This document shows, one piece after another, positions 23,451-31,354 of a stretch of 64,000 nucleotides of DNA (its first letter is position 1; each line of letters begins with the position of its first letter). The stretch covers positions 310,001 to 374,000 of the forward strand of contig BQOK01000001.1 in the NCBI GenBank assembly GCA_022835495.1, read 5' to 3'. The position numbers and the translations under genes were made by a program. Origin of the DNA: Oscillospiraceae bacterium. Its GTDB lineage: Bacteria > Bacillota > Clostridia > Oscillospirales > Ruminococcaceae. The notes beneath the pieces are model-generated. The model had not been told where the DNA came from, did not search any database, and saw only the letters and a program-made list of their open reading frames with translations.

Positions 23451-23479
23451 ATTGTACCCGCCGGGCCCCCGCAATGCAA
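23451..23479 (-). promoter_or_regulatory. Promoter of the mgtE leader transcript
   Basis: Minus strand: TTGCAT (23474-23479), 17-base spacer, TACAAT (23451-23456). Start of transcription about 23444 gives a leader of about 190 bases to the first terminator. Confidence 0.65.
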
Positions 23480-23541
23480 GCCTTTTTGGGGCAAAGCGCC
23501 CCGCCCCGGCGAAAATTTGCGAAAAATGTTTGCAGGGGGGA

Positions 23542-23570
23542 TTGACAGACGGGTGAATTGGTGATATGGT
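23542..23570 (+). promoter_or_regulatory. Promoter of the gntR-ABC operon
   Basis: Consensus TTGACA (23542-23547), 17-base spacer, TATGGT (23565-23570), 42 bases before the GTG start of the GntR gene. Confidence 0.75.
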
Positions 23571-23591
23571 TAGTTACACAAGTAATTAACC
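23568..23591. promoter_or_regulatory. GntR (YtrA-type) operator
   Basis: GGTTAGTTAC and GTAATTAACC form an inverted repeat with 10-base arms (one mismatch) around a four-base centre, overlapping the end of the -10 element. This position fits autorepression by the GntR protein encoded just downstream. Confidence 0.65.
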
Positions 23592-23612
23592 AATCAACGC
23601 GGAGGTGATCTG

Positions 23613-23996
23613 GTGAATGGAACATTGAACGACCAAAGCTCGATCTACCTGCAGATCGCCAGGATGCTGGAGGACAGCATCCTGAGAGGGATCTACCGGG
23701 AGGAAGAGCAGGTGCCAAGCACCAACGAGCTGGCCAGGCTCTACCGCATCAACCCGGCAACGGCGGCCAAGGGCATCAACCTGCTGGCGGCCGAGGGGCT
23801 TTTGTACAAGCGGCGGGGCATCGGGATGTTCGTGGCCGGGGGCGCGGTGCAGGCGGTGCGGCAGAAACGCCGCGAAGCTTTTTACGACACCTATGTGACC
23901 AGCCTGGTGCGGGAGGGCGGGAGCATCGGCCTTTCCTGCACAGACCTGACCGAAATGGTGCGCCGCGCCTGCGGCGAAAACAACAACGACCTTTAA
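23613..23996 (+). CDS. GntR family regulator, YtrA subfamily
   Basis: 127 residues from GTG 23613, preceded by GGAGGTGATC. A winged helix at residues about 8-75 contains I-L-R-G-I-Y-R-E-E-E-Q-V-P-S-T-N-E-L-A and N-P-A-T-A-A-K-G. The C-terminal part is only about 45 residues, the short effector domain of the YtrA subfamily, which usually controls an adjacent ABC transporter. The next three genes are exactly that: an ATPase and two membrane proteins. An inverted repeat over the promoter is its likely binding site. Confidence 0.93.
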   Translation: MNGTLNDQSSIYLQIARMLEDSILRGIYREEEQVPSTNELARLYRINPATAAKGINLLAAEGLLYKRRGIGMFVAGGAVQAVRQKRREAFYDTYVTSLVREGGSIGLSCTDLTEMVRRACGENNNDL

Positions 23997-24010
23997 GAGG
24001 GGGAAAAACA

Positions 24011-24910
24011 ATGGAAAACAAGAGCCTTGTTGCAGCGGGTGTTTGCAAGAACTACGGCAAAAAAGAAGTGCTGCACAATGTGGACCTGACCCTGGAACCC
24101 GGCCGCATTTACGGCCTGATCGGCCGCAACGGTGCGGGCAAGACCACCCTGTTGGGCATTTTGACCGCCCAGAACACGCTGGACGCGGGCAGTGTGCGGT
24201 ACGGCGGCGAGCCGGTGTGGGAAAACCCCGCCGCCCTGGCCGACATCTGCTTTTCCCGCGAGCTGTCGGCCGGGGCGGGCGGCAGCGGCGCAAACTCGCT
24301 GAAGGTGAAGGATTACATGCGGGCGGCGGCCATCTATTACCCCCGCTGGGACCAGAAATATGCGGACGAGCTGGTGGAGCGCTTTGGCCTGGAGACCAAA
24401 AAGCGGATCATCAAGCTGTCGAAAGGCATGATGAGCATGGTGACCATTATCATTGCGCTGGCCAGCCGGGCGCCCATCACCATTCTGGACGAGCCGGTGG
24501 CAGGGCTGGACGTGGTGGCCCGGGAAATGTTCTACAAGCTGCTGCTGGAGGAATATGACGCCACCGGCCGCACCTTTGTGGTGAGCACCCATATCATTGA
24601 GGAGGCGGCCGCGGTGTTTGAGGAGGTCATTATCCTGGACGAGGGCCGCCTGATTGAGAAGGCGCCCACCGACGAGCTGGTGGCGCAGTTCCACTGTGTG
24701 AGCGGCCGGGCCGACGAGGTGGACGCGGCGTGCGCGGGGCTGACGGTGCTGGCCGCCGAGGAGCTGGGGCGGCACAAGGCCGCCACGGTGCGCTGCCCCC
24801 TGGCGGCGCTGGAGCAGGCCGCCGCGGGCCGCGATGTGGACATCGCCCCCCTGAACCTGCAAAAGGCGTTTGTGGCCCTGTGCGGCCACGGGGAGGTGCA
24901 AAATGCTTAA
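24011..24910 (+). CDS. ABC transporter ATP-binding protein (exporter type)
   Basis: 299 residues. Walker A G-R-N-G-A-G-K-T-T near 38, a signature read as L-S-K-G-M near 137 instead of L-S-G-G-Q (frequent in YtrB-like ATPases), and Walker B I-T-I-L-D-E-P with T-H-I as switch His. A C-terminal extension of about 80 residues follows the nucleotide domain. It partners the two membrane proteins downstream and is 14 bases after gntR. Substrates of such systems in Firmicutes include cell-wall-active peptides; that is inference. Confidence 0.92.
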   Translation: MENKSLVAAGVCKNYGKKEVLHNVDLTLEPGRIYGLIGRNGAGKTTLLGILTAQNTLDAGSVRYGGEPVWENPAALADICFSRELSAGAGGSGANSLKVKDYMRAAAIYYPRWDQKYADELVERFGLETKKRIIKLSKGMMSMVTIIIALASRAPITILDEPVAGLDVVAREMFYKLLLEEYDATGRTFVVSTHIIEEAAAVFEEVIILDEGRLIEKAPTDELVAQFHCVSGRADEVDAACAGLTVLAAEELGRHKAATVRCPLAALEQAAAGRDVDIAPLNLQKAFVALCGHGEVQNA

Positions 24911-25550
24911 AAGTGCGCGGTTTTTGAGCCGCTCGATGCTGAATAACCTGGGCATCCTGTTCCTATTTGAGGGGGCGTGCGCGGCGGGCGTGCTGGCCTT
25001 GAAGGACTCGGACAACATCTTCGGCACCTACCTGGGCGCCTGCACCATGATGATCCTGATCATTGTGATGGTCATGGGGGCGAACTGGACCCAGAGCCTG
25101 GTGCAGGTGGGCCTTGCGATGAGCGGCACCCGCCGGGGCATGTGGGGGGCCATCCAGCTGAACCTGCTGGCCGTTACCGCGGGCGGCGTGGCGCTGCAGG
25201 CGGTGGTGGACCGGGTGATCACCGCCCATGGCACCCGCTTTGCCATGAACCTGCCCGCCGAGGGCTTTACGCTGCCGCTGCTGGTGGCCCTGATCCTGCT
25301 GGTGGGCAACCTGGGGGCGCTGAGCGGCATGATGAAGGTGACCTGGACCAAGGTGGTCTTTATCATTGTGATGATACTGGCGGTGGTGGCGGGCCTGGTG
25401 CTGGGCATGGGCCAGACGTTTGGGTGGATCAAGCCCGACAGCACGGCCCCGGTGATGGCCGCGGCCACAGGGGTGAGCCTTGTGCTGGCCGGGGGCAGCG
25501 CCGCATGGCTGCACAAAAAACTGCGCACCGCCCAGGTGCTGGTGATGTGA
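24903..25550 (+). CDS. ABC transporter membrane protein 1
   Basis: 215 residues from ATG 24903, eight bases inside the ATPase gene. Six hydrophobic segments are visible (about 17-35, 45-65, 88-108, 130-148, 155-175, 185-205). It has no close named family; placement between the ATPase and a second membrane protein identifies it as a permease-like subunit. The sequence M-S-G-T-R-R-G-M-W-G resembles a segment of the next gene (M-G-R-T-R-R-C-M-L-G), so the two subunits are probably related and may form a heterodimer. Confidence 0.85.
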   Translation: MLKSARFLSRSMLNNLGILFLFEGACAAGVLALKDSDNIFGTYLGACTMMILIIVMVMGANWTQSLVQVGLAMSGTRRGMWGAIQLNLLAVTAGGVALQAVVDRVITAHGTRFAMNLPAEGFTLPLLVALILLVGNLGALSGMMKVTWTKVVFIIVMILAVVAGLVLGMGQTFGWIKPDSTAPVMAAATGVSLVLAGGSAAWLHKKLRTAQVLVM

Positions 25551-25563
25551 GGAGGGAACGGAC

Positions 25564-26229
25564 ATGGCGCTTTTTAAAAAGCATTTTTGGATGAACCGCT
25601 TTGACCTGCTGGTGGAATTGGCGGTGCCGGCGATGCTGTGGCTGCTGCTGGAGCTGATCGTGGACATTGCCCAGAGCGTGACCGGCGACTACGTGTACTT
25701 TGGGGTACCCGCGGTGGTGGCCCTGTTCGGCAGCGCCATCATGGAGCTGTTTGTGAACGGGGCCCGCATGTGCACGAACTATTCCATGGGCCTTGCCATG
25801 GGCCGCACCCGGCGCTGCATGCTGGGGCTGATCCTGGGCGAAAGCGTGACCCACATGGCGCTGGCGGCGGCAGCGGTGCTGGCGCTGAACCTGGTGAGCG
25901 TGGGGATGGACCGGCTGCTGGGCTTCCCGGCCCGGGAGAGCCTGTTTGCCCTGATCCCCTGGTGGGTGTGGCCCGTGACGTTTTTGGCCGCCCTGGCGGT
26001 GGGGTTTGCCAGCGGCATCCTGCTTTTGGCGTTTGGGCAGCGGGGCTTCTGGGCGATGTGGGGCATTTGGATGGTGGCCTTTATCGTGCCGGCCAACACC
26101 CCGGGCCTGGACTTTGCGGCGCTGCCCGCCCCGCTGATGATCGCGGGCGCCGCCCTGGCGGCGGCCGTGCTGCTGGGGTGGCTGGTTTGGAGCGTATGGT
26201 ACGCCCTGCACTGCCCGGTAAAGCTGTGA
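25564..26229 (+). CDS. ABC transporter membrane protein 2
   Basis: 221 residues, ATG with GAGGAGGGAACGGAC upstream, 13 bases after the previous gene. Six hydrophobic segments. It shares with the preceding protein an Arg-rich loop (M-G-R-T-R-R-C-M) after the second or third helix and similar overall size. Likely the second half of the exporter membrane unit in the GntR-controlled operon. No terminator was seen before the CPBP genes, but a fresh promoter lies at 26259. Confidence 0.85.
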   Translation: MALFKKHFWMNRFDLLVELAVPAMLWLLLELIVDIAQSVTGDYVYFGVPAVVALFGSAIMELFVNGARMCTNYSMGLAMGRTRRCMLGLILGESVTHMALAAAAVLALNLVSVGMDRLLGFPARESLFALIPWWVWPVTFLAALAVGFASGILLLAFGQRGFWAMWGIWMVAFIVPANTPGLDFAALPAPLMIAGAALAAAVLLGWLVWSVWYALHCPVKL

Positions 26230-26233
26230 AAAT

Positions 26234-26266
26234 GCATTGATAAAGCATTGATAAAGCATTGACAAA
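26234..26266 (+). repeat. Three tandem 11-base repeats
   Basis: GCATTGATAAA occurs twice (26234-26244, 26245-26255), then GCATTGACAAA (26256-26266). The third copy supplies the TTGACA -35 box of the next promoter. The period is one helical turn, as for a regulator binding on one face of the DNA. Confidence 0.8.
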
Positions 26267-26287
26267 GCCCCTGGGATGGGGTACGAT
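26259..26287 (+). promoter_or_regulatory. Promoter of the first CPBP gene
   Basis: TTGACA (26259-26264), 17-base spacer, TACGAT (26282-26287). Confidence 0.65.
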
Positions 26288-26335
26288 GTCTTTAGCACGG
26301 TAGTAAAGTGAATTGCTCAATTGGAGGAGAGAAGG

Positions 26336-27295
26336 ATGGAACAAAACGAACCGATCGCCGGGGCGGCCCCGGCCGCGGCGGCGCTGCCGGATTTCAAGCG
26401 CAGCGTGGGCCGGCTGGGCCTGGCGTTTATGGTATATATGGTGGCGTGCCAGCTGGCGCAGCTGGCGTGCATTTCGGCGGTGCAGCTGCTCTGGCCGGAG
26501 GCTATGAACAGCGGCTGGACGGTATGGCTGCTCACCGACCTGCCCCTTTACCTGGTGGCGTTTCCGCTGTTTTTGCTGACCGCGCGCCTTGCGCCCACCA
26601 CCGCCCCTGCGCCGCGCTGGAAAGCCCGGCGGGAGAGCATGGGGCCAAAGCAGCTGGCGCAGCTGTTCTGCGTGATCATTGCCGTGACCTACATCGGCAA
26701 TTATATCTCGCTGGGCATCAACGCCCTGCTGGCCCTGATCAAGGGCGCAGCGGTGGTCAACCCCTTGGAATCGGTGGCCGGGGGCGGCACTTTGCTGGCA
26801 AATTTGATCTTCGGCGCGCTGGTGCCCGCGGTGGGCGAGGAGTACGTGTTCCGGGGCGTGGCGTACAAAAAGCTGGCGGGCTTTGGCGAAACGCCCTTTA
26901 TCCTGGTGTCGGGCCTGGTGTTCGGGCTGTTCCACGGCAACCTGAGCCAGCTGATCTATGCCTTTGCCATTGGCTGCGTGCTGGCCTGGCTGGCCTGCCG
27001 CACCGGTACCCTGGTGTACGGCATGGGCCTGCACTTTGTGGTGAATTGCTGGGGCATCGGCATTGCGCCCCTGCTGGTGCAAAGCGAGGCAGGCAGCATT
27101 GCGGCGGTGGCGTTCATCCTGATCGCGGGCGTTCTGGGCGTGGTGTTTGCGGTGCGCTGGTGGCGCACCCAGCCCCACCCGGGCCCGGGCGTGGGGCTGC
27201 CGGCGCACCCGGTTCGGGCCGTGCTGCTGGCCCCGGGCATGCTGGCGTATGAGCTGGTGTGCCTGGCGCTGATCGTAATGGTGATCCTGATGTAA
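26336..27295 (+). CDS. CPBP family intramembrane metalloprotease, copy 1
   Basis: 319 residues from ATG 26336 (GGAGGAG upstream; the ATG at 26321 is less well placed). Eight or so transmembrane helices. The CAAX-protease/bacteriocin-processing motifs are present: G-E-E-Y-V-F-R-G near 168, F-G-L-F-H-G-N near 200 and L-H-F-V-V-N near 235. These give the Glu-Glu, Arg and His residues of the glutamate intramembrane proteases. Bacterial members mature or degrade membrane proteins, or give self-immunity to bacteriocins. It is the first of three paralogues in a row, next to a peptide-type ABC exporter. Confidence 0.9.
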   Translation: MEQNEPIAGAAPAAAALPDFKRSVGRLGLAFMVYMVACQLAQLACISAVQLLWPEAMNSGWTVWLLTDLPLYLVAFPLFLLTARLAPTTAPAPRWKARRESMGPKQLAQLFCVIIAVTYIGNYISLGINALLALIKGAAVVNPLESVAGGGTLLANLIFGALVPAVGEEYVFRGVAYKKLAGFGETPFILVSGLVFGLFHGNLSQLIYAFAIGCVLAWLACRTGTLVYGMGLHFVVNCWGIGIAPLLVQSEAGSIAAVAFILIAGVLGVVFAVRWWRTQPHPGPGVGLPAHPVRAVLLAPGMLAYELVCLALIVMVILM

Positions 27296-27306
27296 AGCGA
27301 CAGCCT

Positions 27307-27347
27307 GCCCCACCCCCGGAGCTTTTCCGGGGGTGGGGCGCTTTTTT
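27307..27347 (+). terminator. Intrinsic terminator after CPBP copy 1
   Basis: GCCCCACCCCCGGA pairs with TCCGGGGGTGGGGC, then GC and six T. Confidence 0.85.
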
Positions 27348-27349
27348 GC

Positions 27350-27378
27350 TGGAACCGGCCCGCGGGATGTGGTACACT
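27350..27378 (+). promoter_or_regulatory. Promoter of CPBP copy 2
   Basis: TGGAAC (27350-27355), 17-base spacer, TACACT (27373-27378), 80 bases before the ATG. The same unusual pair of boxes precedes copy 3. Confidence 0.45.
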
Positions 27379-27458
27379 GAAAAAGGCGCAGCGGGCGCAG
27401 GCTGCTTTCAGAATATTCCAAAGGGAATAAAAGCTGCGCAAAGGAGGCGGAAAAGCGC

Positions 27459-28415
27459 ATGGCGGGCGAGCTTTACGAGCCTGCGGCGGGGCTGGACTTT
27501 CGGCGCACCATGAGCCGGGTCGGCATCAGCTATGCGGCGTTTTTGCTGGCGGCAGACGGGGCTGTGCGGCTGATCTGGGAGGCGCTGTGGGCCTTTTTGC
27601 CCCCGGAGGCCTATGACCGGGTGTATTACAGCGACCTGGCGGCAAGCCTGATCGGCGACGGCGGCCTGTATCTTGTGGGCCTGCCGGTTCTGCTAGCGCT
27701 GCTGCACTGGCTGCTGCCGGATACGGCCCCGGCGCCCCGGCCCCTGGGCGGGCCGCGCCCCTTTACCGAGCGGCAGTTTGCCCGGCTGTTTTTGGCGGGG
27801 TTCGCCCTGATGCTGCTGGGCGCGCTGATCGCCGACGACCTGGGCTGGTTTTTGGAGTTTTTGCGGGGGGCGGCCATCCCGGACCCGCTGGAGGGCGCGA
27901 TCAGCGGCAGCGTTTGGGGGGACTTTTTCTTCCTGTGCATGGCGGCGCCCATCGGCGAGGAGTTTTTGTTCCGCTGGCTGCTTTACAAAAAGCTGGCCGG
28001 TTTTGGCGAAACGGCGTACATTCTGACCTCCGGGCTGATGTTTGGGCTGTTTCACGGCAATTTTGAGCAGTTTTTTTACGCCACGGCCCTAGGCTGGCTG
28101 TTGGCCTGGGCAGTGTGCCGCACCGGGGGAATGCTGTGGCCGGTGCTGCTGCATGCGCTCATGAATTTTACAGCCGGCGTGCTGCCCTCGCTGCTGGAGA
28201 TGTTTGAGGGGGGCTGGCGGGTGTATTGCGGCCTGGAGGCACTGCTGGCGGTGCTGGGGGCGCTGGTGCTGCTGGGCGCGGCCCGCAGGCAGCGCCCAGT
28301 ACCCCCGCCCGGCCCGCTGCCCCCCTCGCCCGGGGCGGCGGCGGTGCTGAACCCGGGCATGCTGGCGTTTGGCGGGTATTGCCTGTATTTGTGGCTCACA
28401 GGCATCCTGGCCTGA
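27459..28415 (+). CDS. CPBP family intramembrane metalloprotease, copy 2
   Basis: 318 residues, AAAGGAGGC upstream. The protease motifs are G-E-E-F-L-F-R-W near 167, F-G-L-F-H-G-N near 195 and L-H-A-L-M-N near 230. Eight hydrophobic segments and a Pro-rich stretch (about 275-290) near the C-terminus, then a last helix. The end N-P-G-M-L-A-F resembles A-P-G-M-L-A-Y of copy 1 and N-P-G-M-L-T-W of copy 3, so all three share an added C-terminal helix. Confidence 0.88.
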   Translation: MAGELYEPAAGLDFRRTMSRVGISYAAFLLAADGAVRLIWEALWAFLPPEAYDRVYYSDLAASLIGDGGLYLVGLPVLLALLHWLLPDTAPAPRPLGGPRPFTERQFARLFLAGFALMLLGALIADDLGWFLEFLRGAAIPDPLEGAISGSVWGDFFFLCMAAPIGEEFLFRWLLYKKLAGFGETAYILTSGLMFGLFHGNFEQFFYATALGWLLAWAVCRTGGMLWPVLLHALMNFTAGVLPSLLEMFEGGWRVYCGLEALLAVLGALVLLGAARRQRPVPPPGPLPPSPGAAAVLNPGMLAFGGYCLYLWLTGILA

Positions 28416-28490
28416 AAGACCGGGGCGGGGAGAAAAACTTGCGGAGGCCATTGCAGGCGGGCGCTGCTGGCGGCGCTGTGAGGGCGCAGG

Positions 28491-28519
28491 TGGAAATCTG
28501 CCGGCTGCCATGGTACACT
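28491..28519 (+). promoter_or_regulatory. Promoter of CPBP copy 3
   Basis: TGGAAA (28491-28496), 17-base spacer, TACACT (28514-28519), 30 bases before the ATG. Confidence 0.45.
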
Positions 28520-28549
28520 ATACCAAACGGGCGGAGAGGGGGCGGCGGC

Positions 28550-29476
28550 ATGCCAAAGGAAAAAAGGGCGCCGGGCTTTGCCAAAACGGTGAGCTTGTTG
28601 GCGTTTGGGCTTACCCTGATGACGGGGGCAAGCTGGGGCGTGGTGAACGGCGTGTACGCGCTGGCGGCCAGGTTCGGCTGGAGCTGGCCGGGCGGCAGCG
28701 CCACCTGGGCCATGCTGCTGAACGACGGGGCCATTTACCTGGCGGGGCTGCCCTTTTTGCTGCTGCTGGGGCGCTTTGTGCCCAGCTGCGCGCCGATGCC
28801 GCTCATTCCCCGGCAGCCTTTGACCCTGGGGTGTTTTGCGCGGCTGGGGTGCATCGCCTATGCCGGCTCGTATCTGGCAAACCTTGTGACCGTGGTGCTG
28901 TTGATGCTGCTGCGGCTGCTGGCGGGCGGCGGCCTGACTGCAGGCCGGGTGAACACGCTGCTGGAGGGGCTGCCCCCGCTGTGGGGCTTTTTGCTGGTGG
29001 CGGTGCTGCCCGCGGTGTGCGAGGAGCTGGTGTTCCGGGGCTACCTTTACAAAAAGCTCATCCGCTTTGGCGAGGGGCCGTATATCCTGTTGTCCGGCTT
29101 TTTGTTCGGCACCTACCACGGGAACCTGGAGCAGTTTTTTTACGCCTTTGTGATGGGCTGCTGCCTGGCGTTTTTGGTGTGCCGCACGGGCAGCGTGCTG
29201 TACGGCGTGCTGCTGCACTTTTTGATGAATTTTCTCAGCGTGTGCGTGCTGCTGCCCCTGGAAAACAGCTTGGCGTTCACCGCCCTCCTCGGCTGGGCGA
29301 TGCTGGCGGTGATTGGCATGGGGATCGGCTTTTTTGTGCAGCTGCGCCGCGGCCTGCGCTTTGCCCGCTCCCCCGCGCTGCCCGGCCACCCGGCGGCGGC
29401 CGCGCTTTTGAACCCGGGCATGCTGACCTGGATCATCTGCTTTGCGCTGCTGGCGGTGCTGAATTTAATCTCGTGA
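28550..29476 (+). CDS. CPBP family intramembrane metalloprotease, copy 3
   Basis: 308 residues from ATG 28550 (GAGAGGGGG upstream); longer readings of the frame would cover the promoter. Motifs: C-E-E-L-V-F-R-G near 159, F-G-T-Y-H-G-N near 187, L-H-F-L-M-N near 222. The first position of the usual G-E-E is Cys. Overall identity with copies 1 and 2 is clear in the core and low in the N-terminus, which fits an old tandem expansion. Confidence 0.88.
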   Translation: MPKEKRAPGFAKTVSLLAFGLTLMTGASWGVVNGVYALAARFGWSWPGGSATWAMLLNDGAIYLAGLPFLLLLGRFVPSCAPMPLIPRQPLTLGCFARLGCIAYAGSYLANLVTVVLLMLLRLLAGGGLTAGRVNTLLEGLPPLWGFLLVAVLPAVCEELVFRGYLYKKLIRFGEGPYILLSGFLFGTYHGNLEQFFYAFVMGCCLAFLVCRTGSVLYGVLLHFLMNFLSVCVLLPLENSLAFTALLGWAMLAVIGMGIGFFVQLRRGLRFARSPALPGHPAAAALLNPGMLTWIICFALLAVLNLIS

Positions 29477-29480
29477 AAAG

Positions 29481-29523
29481 CAAAAGCGGAGCGCGCGCCT
29501 TCCAGGGAAGGCGCGCGCTCCGC
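29481..29523 (-). terminator. Terminator of the lac-esterase-EamA operon (minus strand)
   Basis: GCGGAGCGCGCGCCTTCC pairs with GGAAGGCGCGCGCTCCGC (17-18 pairs, short loop). The T-rich side (CTTTTGCTTTTC) is on the minus strand, downstream of the EamA gene. It may also end the CPBP transcript from the other side. Confidence 0.75.
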
Positions 29524-29550
29524 TGTGTGATAAGGAAATGAAAAAACCGG

Positions 29551-30453
29551 TCAGGGCCGCCGGCGGGGCGAAGGGCCCGGCGGGGTTTCCTGCAAAAGCT
29601 CCAGCAGCAGCACGCAGACAAAAATAAGCGCGCCGCCCGCCAGCAGATTGACCGTAAGCGGTTCATACCCAAGCGCTACCGAAAATACGCTGCCGAACAG
29701 ACCCTCGGTGGAGAGCAGCAGCCCGGCGCGGGTGGCGGAGGTGTGCTTTTGGGCGACGGTCTGCAGGAGATAGCACAGGCAGGTGCTGAACGCCCCGAGA
29801 TACACGGCGGGCAGAAGGCCCGCCCGCCAATCGACCGCCGGGGGCCCTGAGCCCTGCCACAAAAACAGCACGGCCAGCGAAATAAGGGCCGCGGCGCCTA
29901 CCTGGACCAGATTGATGAGCAGCGGGTCGCGCCCTTCCAGGCAGGCGCCCAGGTAAGAGATGTGCAGGGCAAACAGCACCGCACCCAGCAGGGCAAGGCC
30001 ATCCCCAAAATTGAAGGAGAGACCCTCGCCGGGCTTTAGGGTCAAAAGGCCGATGCCGGCCAGAACGCCGCACACCAGGCCCAGCGTGCGGAGGGTGGGC
30101 CGCCGGCCGCCCAGCGCCCAGGCCACAAAGGGAACGATCACCACGTTGGCAGCGGTGAGAAAGGCGCAGTGGGAAACAGTGGTGTATTGCTGGCTCACGA
30201 TCTGTGTGAAGAATGCGCCGAATAAAAAGATCCCGGCCAGGCCGCCGCAGGCAAGGTCGCCGCGGCGCAGCCGCTTTAAGCGGGGCAGGCAGACCGCGAG
30301 CATCAGGGCTGCGGCGATGGAGAAGCGCAGCGCCATGATGACCGGGGCCGAAAGCCCCGCGTCGATGGCAAGCTGGCTGGCGATGAAGCCGGAACCCCAG
30401 ATGACTGCCACCGCAAGGCAGCCGAACTCGGCAAAAAGGGAAGCGTGCTTCAT
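29551..30453 (-). CDS. EamA/DMT superfamily transporter
   Basis: 300 residues from ATG 30453, overlapping the esterase stop by four bases. Ten transmembrane helices in two EamA repeats (about 8-140 and 150-285); the first begins with A-V-I-W-G-S-G-F-I-A, typical of drug/metabolite exporters. It is the last gene of the lac operon. Substrate unknown; export of a sugar-derived metabolite or an unrelated passenger gene are both possible. Confidence 0.9.
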   Translation of the reverse strand: MKHASLFAEFGCLAVAVIWGSGFIASQLAIDAGLSAPVIMALRFSIAAALMLAVCLPRLKRLRRGDLACGGLAGIFLFGAFFTQIVSQQYTTVSHCAFLTAANVVIVPFVAWALGGRRPTLRTLGLVCGVLAGIGLLTLKPGEGLSFNFGDGLALLGAVLFALHISYLGACLEGRDPLLINLVQVGAAALISLAVLFLWQGSGPPAVDWRAGLLPAVYLGAFSTCLCYLLQTVAQKHTSATRAGLLLSTEGLFGSVFSVALGYEPLTVNLLAGGALIFVCVLLLELLQETPPGPSPRRRP

Positions 30454-31283
30454 GGCGCGCCCCATGGCCGGGAAAGGCGCATCCACTCGGCCGCCTCCTG
30501 CGGCCAGCGGCGCGCTTCGGCGCAGACGCCGCTGCCGTCGGCCTCGCGGGTTTCTTCGGTGGCGAGGGCGAGCCCGTGGGCAGCGGTTTGGTAGATGCGC
30601 AGCGCGAACGGCCTGCCTGCCGCTTCCAGGGCCAGGGCAAAGCGAAGGGTGTTCTGCAAAGGGATGTCCTCGTCCAGCGCGCCCTGCCAGAGAAAGCAGG
30701 GCGGAAAATCCGGCCCGACGTGGCGTTCCAGCGAGATACGGGCTATCTGGCCGGGATCTGCCGCCCCGCTGCCGAGGAGCGCCGCGTTGCACAGCTGTTC
30801 CCGGGCCCCGCCCTGGCAGATGAGCAGGGGGTAGCACAGGATGAGCCCGCTGGGGCGGCACTGTGCGGCGCCCAGGCCGCATCCATGGGTCAGCCAATCG
30901 CTGGACCAATAGGCGCCCAGGCTGGCCGCCAGATGGCCCCCCGCGGAAAAGCCCAGCACGAAAAAGCGGTCGGGATCCAAAAAGAATTCCGCGGCCCGGC
31001 CGCGCAGCAGCGCCATGGCGCCAGCCAGCTGGTAAAGCTGGGTGGGAAAGCGGGCCGGCGCAACGGAGTAGCGCAGCACGGCGGCATGAAAGCCCAGGCT
31101 GTTAAAGCGCAGCGCCACCGGCTCGGCCTCGCGGTCGGAGGTGTACCGATAGCCGCCGCCCGGGCAGATGAGCACCAGGGGCCGGGTGCGGGCGGGGTCC
31201 ATCTCGGGGGAGTTTTCCAGAAAGTAGGTGGTCAGGGCGGCGGTACAGCCGCCCATTTCGAACGAGAGCGTTGTGTGGATCAT
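30450..31283 (-). CDS. Alpha/beta-hydrolase esterase (acetyl/feruloyl esterase type)
   Basis: 277 residues from ATG 31283 (GGAGGGACCGT upstream). It has L-I-C-P-G-G-G-Y near 40 (oxyanion loop), nucleophile Ser in G-F-S-A-G-G-H-L-A near 123, Asp in L-D-E-D-I-P near 205 and His in A-A-H-G-L near 240. No signal peptide, so cytoplasmic. This pattern fits the BD-FAE-like esterases that remove acetyl or feruloyl groups from plant oligosaccharides. In an operon with a GH2 beta-galactosidase and a sugar importer it probably de-esterifies imported oligosaccharides. A hairpin covers the region just before its ribosome site. Confidence 0.88.
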   Translation of the reverse strand: MIHTTLSFEMGGCTAALTTYFLENSPEMDPARTRPLVLICPGGGYRYTSDREAEPVALRFNSLGFHAAVLRYSVAPARFPTQLYQLAGAMALLRGRAAEFFLDPDRFFVLGFSAGGHLAASLGAYWSSDWLTHGCGLGAAQCRPSGLILCYPLLICQGGAREQLCNAALLGSGAADPGQIARISLERHVGPDFPPCFLWQGALDEDIPLQNTLRFALALEAAGRPFALRIYQTAAHGLALATEETREADGSGVCAEARRWPQEAAEWMRLSRPWGAP

Positions 31284-31294
31284 ACGGTCCCTCC

Positions 31295-31322
31295 AAAAGG
31301 GGAGAGGCAAAACCTCTCCCCT
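31295..31322 (-). terminator. Intra-operon hairpin/attenuator between binding protein and esterase
   Basis: Minus strand: AAGGGGAGAGG pairs with CCTCTCCCCTT over a five-base loop, followed by TTTGG, 32 bases after the binding-protein stop. The T-run is short, so partial termination is likely, giving more binding protein than esterase. The 3' side touches the esterase ribosome-binding site. Confidence 0.65.
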
Positions 31323-31354
31323 TGATGATGATGCAAGCCACAGCCGAGGAGGCG

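Noticed and set aside
26234-26266. Possible CRISPR-like or mobile repeat
   Set aside because: Only three 11-base units without spacers; better explained as a promoter-linked tandem repeat.
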